Origin: Flavobacterium sp.
GTDB lineage: Bacteria > Bacteroidota > Bacteroidia > Flavobacteriales > Flavobacteriaceae
Assembly (NCBI GenBank): GCA_014379405.1
Contig: JACMLU010000023.1
Location: 124,001-188,000, forward strand
Length of the DNA stretch: 64,000 nucleotides
Direction of reading: 5' to 3'
Under the pieces are notes generated by a model. It searched no databases, had not been told where the DNA came from, and saw only the letters and a list, made by a program, of their open reading frames with translations. Each line of letters begins with the position of its first letter. Positions within the stretch are counted from its first letter, which is position 1. Both the position numbers and the translations under genes were made by a program. Positions 60,216 through 64,000 of the stretch are shown piece after piece.

Positions 60216-63200
60216 ATGAAAAAACTACTCTTTCTCGTTTTTCTAATCTCTAATTTTTTTGGACATGCTCAATATACTTTAATTCCAGATGTTAATTTTG
60301 AAAAGGCTTTAATAGACAAGGGGTTTGATGATATTATTGACAAACGAGTGCTTACAGCAAATATCAGTAATATAAGCGCAATAAGCCTTCACGATTTAAA
60401 CATTTCAGATTTAACAGGCATTCAAGATTTCACAAGTTTAACTTATCTCTCCTGTGGAGGAAATCTTTTTACCACCCTCGACATTTCTAAAAATACCGCC
60501 TTGACTGAATTTGGATGTATTGGTAGTAAATTAACAATCATAGATTTTTCTAAAAATATATCTTTAACCAAAATCTCAATTTATAACAGCAAATTGACTG
60601 CTATAGATATTTCAAAAAACATTGGCATTCAAATTTTGCTTTGCGAGAATAATAATTTAATTACTGCAAATTTAAAAAACGGAAACAATATGAACCTTAA
60701 CGTTTTAAGTTTAGCACAAAACCCTAATCTCAAATGCATAGAAGTAGATAATAAAGCCCATTCAGACCGCAATTGGTCAATAAAAAAAGACGCCACAGCC
60801 AGTTTTTCTGAAAATTGCAGCAAAACAGCAGCAACTATACCTCCTGTAATAACAGCAACAGGCAATCAAACCTATTGCCCGGGAACTTCTTTAAAAATAG
60901 TTCAAACAATTTCCATCACTAACGACCCCGCAGAACCTGATACAGATGCTGTTTATATTCAAATATCTTCGGGTTACATCAACGGCCAAGATCAATTAAT
61001 ACTTACTAATCCCACTACGCATCCAACCATTACAACAAGTTGGGATGCCGCTGCAGGAAAACTGAAATTATACAGCCCGTCGGGTATAAAAATTTCCTAC
61101 ACAGACTTTGTCTCAGCCATCAAAGATGTTGAATTTACCAATTCATCAACTTCACCATCTGGCATTCGTAATTTTTCAATTAATCTAGGTCAAGCCAATT
61201 ATCTTCCCTCGACTGGACATTATTATCAATATATCCCTAATATAGGAATCACTTGGGCCAATGCAAAAACAGCGGCCGAAACAAGTACCTATTATGGATT
61301 AAAGGGCTATTTGGCCACCCTTCTGACATTGGAAGAAGCAAAACTATCAGGCGAACAGGCTTCAGGAGCGGGATGGATTGGAGGAAGCGATGCAGCAGTA
61401 GAAGGAGAATGGAGATGGGTGACAGGTCCTGAAGCTGGAACAATTTTTTGGAATGGACTTGGTAACGGAAGCACTCCAAATTTCGCCTATTGGAACACCT
61501 GGAACGGCGAACCAAACCAGAATGGAAATGAAGATTATGCACACATTACCGCACCAGGTATTGGTATTCCAGGCTCTTGGAACGATTTATCAAACACAGG
61601 AAGCCTTACTCCTGGCAATGCATTTCAACCCAAAGGCTATATCGTGGAATACGGAGGAATGCCTGGAGACCCGACACTTCTAATTTCGGCGAGTACAAAA
61701 ATTACAATTCCCACAATAACAAGCACTACTCCAAGTTCCATTTGTGGATCAGGAGTCGTTAACCTTCAAGCAACTGCAACTGATGGCGCCGTGAATTGGT
61801 ACACCTCAAATTTCGGAGGTAGTACAGTAGGAACAGGAAATTCATTTACAACTCCAACTCTTACCGCTACAACTTCTTATTACGTAGATGCTTCAAATGG
61901 AAGCTGTCCAAATGGCCCAAGAACTGAAATTATTGCCACTATAAAAGCTTTGCCTAATCCACCTGTAATTGCAATTTCTTCTACAAATCCAGTTTTATAT
62001 TGTTTGAATGCTACCGCTATATCTTTATCCGCAACTGCCTCGACAGATTGCGTTTTAAATTGGTACACTTTGCCAACTGGAGGAGTTGCTTCTGCTACTA
62101 GTCCAACACCAATTACAACCGTTACAGGTTCAACCACTTATTATGTGAGCCAAACGAATACTATAAACGGTTGCGAAAGCACACGAGCAGCCATAATAGT
62201 AACCGTAAATCCATTGCCTACAGCACCAATTGTGAGTAATGTAAACTATTGTAATAATGAAACTGCTTTGCCTTTAACAGCAACAGCCTCTACAAATTGT
62301 ACTCTAAATTGGTACACTACAGCTACAGGAGGCACACCAAGCACAACAATTCCAACTCCATCTACAGCAACTGTAAGCTCAACAAATTACTATGTAAGTC
62401 AAACCATAACTTCAACAGGTTGCGAAGGACCAAGAGCTCAAATCATTGTAACTGTAAATACATTACCTACAGCTCCAATAGTAAATAATATTGACTATTG
62501 TCATAATGAAATTGCAATTCCTCTAACGGCAACTGCATCGGTAAATTGCACTCTTAATTGGTACTCAACTCCAACTGGCGGCACATCAGGTGCAACTAGT
62601 CCAACTCCATCGACAGCAACTGTGGGTACAATAAAATATTATGTAAGTCAAACCATCACAGCTACTGGATGCGAAGGCCCAAGATCTGAAATAATAGTGA
62701 CTATTAATCCATTGCCAGTTGTCAAAGATGTTACTATTATCCAATGTGATACCGACCTAATTGTAGATGGAAAGACACTGTTTAATTTAACGGTAAATAA
62801 TACTGAAATTTCAGCAAATTCTGCCAATGAAAATTTTACATATTACACTTCGTTAAACGGAGCAAATAATGCCGTTCCCGCTGATTTAATTCTTAATGAA
62901 TTGGCATTTGAAAATACAACCCCAACATTAATGGAAATATGGTCGAGAATATCCAATAAAATAACTGGCTGTGCTAGTGTTGCTAAAATAATATTGAAAG
63001 TTCCCGCCACCAACATTAATCCAAACTACAAAATTCCATTCACGCCAGTTTGCGATGATTTTTTAGATATCAATGGAAATAATAATGCCAACAACAACAA
63101 TCGTGATGGTATTACCACTTTTGATTTCTCTGCAACAAAAGCTATTATATTAGCCCAATTGCCCGTAAATCAAGTGTACAACATTAATTACTACAAAAAT

Positions 63201-64000
63201 GAATCGGATGCCTTAGCAGAACTTAATGTAATTACCGATATTTCAAATTATAGAAACATTGGCTATCCCAATTCGCAAGATATTTGGATACGTATCGATA
63301 GCGACATAGACAATGCTTGTTATGGATTAGGACCGTATTTAACTTTGAATGTTGAAGCTTTATCTGTTGCCAATTCCGTAATAATACCTAGACAATGTGA
63401 CGATGATACCGATGGAATCTTCACTTTCAATACTTCTGTATTGGAAACTGATTTATTAAAAGGACAAACCAATGTAACTGTTACCTATTTTGACCAAGCC
63501 AACAATCCGCTGAAAGACGCAAATGGAGTATTGATTTCAAGTCCTTTTCCGGCAACTTTCGCTTCTACATCTCAAACCATCAAAGCTGTTGTAACTAATA
63601 ACACTCCTCAACTCTGTTTTGATGAAGTCACCATTCAATTTATTGTAGATGATTCACCCGTAGCTTTTGCAGTTCCTTCAAGTTTGACAACATCTTGTGA
63701 TGATGAACCCAATCCAATCGATCAAGACGGAAAATTTGCTTTTGATACCTCAACATTCGAAACCACAATTCTACGTGGACAAACGGGAATGATTGTTAAA
63801 TATTACGACCAAAATAATGTGCTTTTGCCAAGCCCATTACCCAATCCTTTTATAACAAATACTCAAAATATTACTGTAAATGTTCAAAATCCATTGAACA
63901 CAATTTGCTCTGCATCGACAACATTAAATTTTGTTGTGAATCCAGTTCCAAATATCGATTTGAATTTGGATGGTCTTGAAAATGAATTGGTATGTTCGAA
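60216..64000 (+). CDS. Giant secreted adhesin: LRR-like, C-type lectin-like and Ig-like (T9SS) repeats; 3' end outside the window
   Basis: The frame is open from the ATG at 60216 to the right edge (over 1,260 codons); lacking a stop, it is missing from the ORF track. A signal peptide (LLFLVFLISNFFGHAQ) is followed by leucine-rich-like repeats to about 185 (LTTLDISKNTALTEF-type units). A C-type-lectin-like domain spans about 335-475 (ITWANAKTAAE ... GYLATL ... GEWRWVTG ... WNGEPNQNGNEDYAHI ... GSWNDL). Four Ig-like repeats follow at about 497-835 (LTATASTNCTLNWY ... YYVSQT ... GCEGPR), then longer repeats (QCDDDTDGIFTFNT, SCDDEPNPIDQDGKFAFDTS). The architecture fits a T9SS type B-sorted surface adhesin; the sorting domain would lie beyond the window. 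Confidence 0.85.
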   Translation, partial: MKKLLFLVFLISNFFGHAQYTLIPDVNFEKALIDKGFDDIIDKRVLTANISNISAISLHDLNISDLTGIQDFTSLTYLSCGGNLFTTLDISKNTALTEFGCIGSKLTIIDFSKNISLTKISIYNSKLTAIDISKNIGIQILLCENNNLITANLKNGNNMNLNVLSLAQNPNLKCIEVDNKAHSDRNWSIKKDATASFSENCSKTAATIPPVITATGNQTYCPGTSLKIVQTISITNDPAEPDTDAVYIQISSGYINGQDQLILTNPTTHPTITTSWDAAAGKLKLYSPSGIKISYTDFVSAIKDVEFTNSSTSPSGIRNFSINLGQANYLPSTGHYYQYIPNIGITWANAKTAAETSTYYGLKGYLATLLTLEEAKLSGEQASGAGWIGGSDAAVEGEWRWVTGPEAGTIFWNGLGNGSTPNFAYWNTWNGEPNQNGNEDYAHITAPGIGIPGSWNDLSNTGSLTPGNAFQPKGYIVEYGGMPGDPTLLISASTKITIPTITSTTPSSICGSGVVNLQATATDGAVNWYTSNFGGSTVGTGNSFTTPTLTATTSYYVDASNGSCPNGPRTEIIATIKALPNPPVIAISSTNPVLYCLNATAISLSATASTDCVLNWYTLPTGGVASATSPTPITTVTGSTTYYVSQTNTINGCESTRAAIIVTVNPLPTAPIVSNVNYCNNETALPLTATASTNCTLNWYTTATGGTPSTTIPTPSTATVSSTNYYVSQTITSTGCEGPRAQIIVTVNTLPTAPIVNNIDYCHNEIAIPLTATASVNCTLNWYSTPTGGTSGATSPTPSTATVGTIKYYVSQTITATGCEGPRSEIIVTINPLPVVKDVTIIQCDTDLIVDGKTLFNLTVNNTEISANSANENFTYYTSLNGANNAVPADLILNELAFENTTPTLMEIWSRISNKITGCASVAKIILKVPATNINPNYKIPFTPVCDDFLDINGNNNANNNNRDGITTFDFSATKAIILAQLPVNQVYNINYYKNESDALAELNVITDISNYRNIGYPNSQDIWIRIDSDIDNACYGLGPYLTLNVEALSVANSVIIPRQCDDDTDGIFTFNTSVLETDLLKGQTNVTVTYFDQANNPLKDANGVLISSPFPATFASTSQTIKAVVTNNTPQLCFDEVTIQFIVDDSPVAFAVPSSLTTSCDDEPNPIDQDGKFAFDTSTFETTILRGQTGMIVKYYDQNNVLLPSPLPNPFITNTQNITVNVQNPLNTICSASTTLNFVVNPVPNIDLNLDGLENELVCS
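61705..62725 (+). repeat. Tandem Ig-like coding repeats in the adhesin
   Basis: Four tandem units of about 83-88 codons. Units 3 and 4 are closest, offset by 249 bp, sharing LPLTATAS-NCTLNWY, GGT and YYVSQTIT-TGCEGPR. The first unit is the most divergent. Confidence 0.8.

Noticed and set aside
61249-62137. Minus-strand ORFs of 60-97 aa inside the adhesin
   Set aside because: Shadows of the long plus-strand frame; composition mirrors the Thr/Ser-rich coding strand.
61705-62725. CRISPR-like or satellite array
   Set aside because: The periodic sequence is coding (about 249-bp Ig-like units in frame) with no short conserved repeat and spacer structure; no cas genes are present.

Overview
The window is an AT-rich chromosomal segment of a Flavobacterium-like member of the Bacteroidetes. 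The evidence is the gliding-motility pair gldB/gldC, a type IX secretion plug protein, a large adhesin built from T9SS-associated Ig-like repeats, and many promoters matching the Bacteroidetes -7 element TAnnTTTG. Genes rarely show Shine-Dalgarno sites, and several probable starts are TTG. I see no prophage, CRISPR array, intact insertion sequence or rRNA operon. Most of the window is core genome, with small accessory patches.

Layout. At 1-5 kb are rsmH (partial) and mraZ, opening a dcw cluster that runs off the left edge; an alpha/beta hydrolase with engB; gldBC; nadE; and a NarL-type regulator. At 5-14 kb are dnaG with a zinc-less zinc-ribbon region, an ECF sigma/anti-sigma/beta-barrel operon, a polyprenyl diphosphate synthase, a lipoprotein, rlmN and an O-methyltransferase. 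At 14-19 kb are a tatA-like gene with a PAP2 phosphatase, three tandem paralogous secreted proteins, pepE and a tandem duplication of tRNA-Gly. At 19-31 kb are an L,D-transpeptidase-like protein, a DUF5916 protein, gpmI, an acyl-CoA hydrolase/transferase, a TetR-controlled ABC/HlyD/TolC exporter operon and map.

At 31-43 kb are a frameshifted GxxExxY (PDDEXK_3) gene lying between inverted repeats, a methyltransferase, the T9SS plug protein, apaG, pruA, rsmG, a desaturase, an aminotransferase and a U32 peptidase-family protein. At 43-50 kb are purT, a Crp/Fnr-type regulator, a pirin-GNAT-OsmC-[4Fe-4S] operon, yceI, a GH130 glycosidase and fabD. At 50-64 kb are a RelE/ParE-type toxin-antitoxin pair, galE, an NTF2-like protein, a DegT aminotransferase, waaA, a tiny repetitive lipoprotein, three further minus-strand RNA/repair genes (tRNA-Leu, tRNA-Gly(GCC), mutS), a DUF1573 protein, a TrmH-family methyltransferase, and a giant secreted adhesin that runs off the right edge. 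The ORF track misses this adhesin because it has no stop codon in the window.

Most notable signals. (1) The same palindrome, CTTAATCTAnnnTTAAG-like, sits at exactly the same distance from the -7 element of both the pirin operon and yceI, next to a Crp/Fnr-type regulator. This predicts a small class-II-activated regulon. (2) The GxxExxY nuclease-like pseudogene is bounded by imperfect inverted repeats of about 30 bp. A related 20-bp perfect inverted repeat lies just upstream of the Crp gene, which suggests a miniature element family. (3) The exporter's ATPase domain has an intact Walker A motif but altered signature, Walker B and switch positions, and a 15-bp palindrome overlaps the operon promoter. 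(4) Primase lacks all four zinc ligands. (5) A dispersed repeat supplies the C-terminal codons of the toxin gene.
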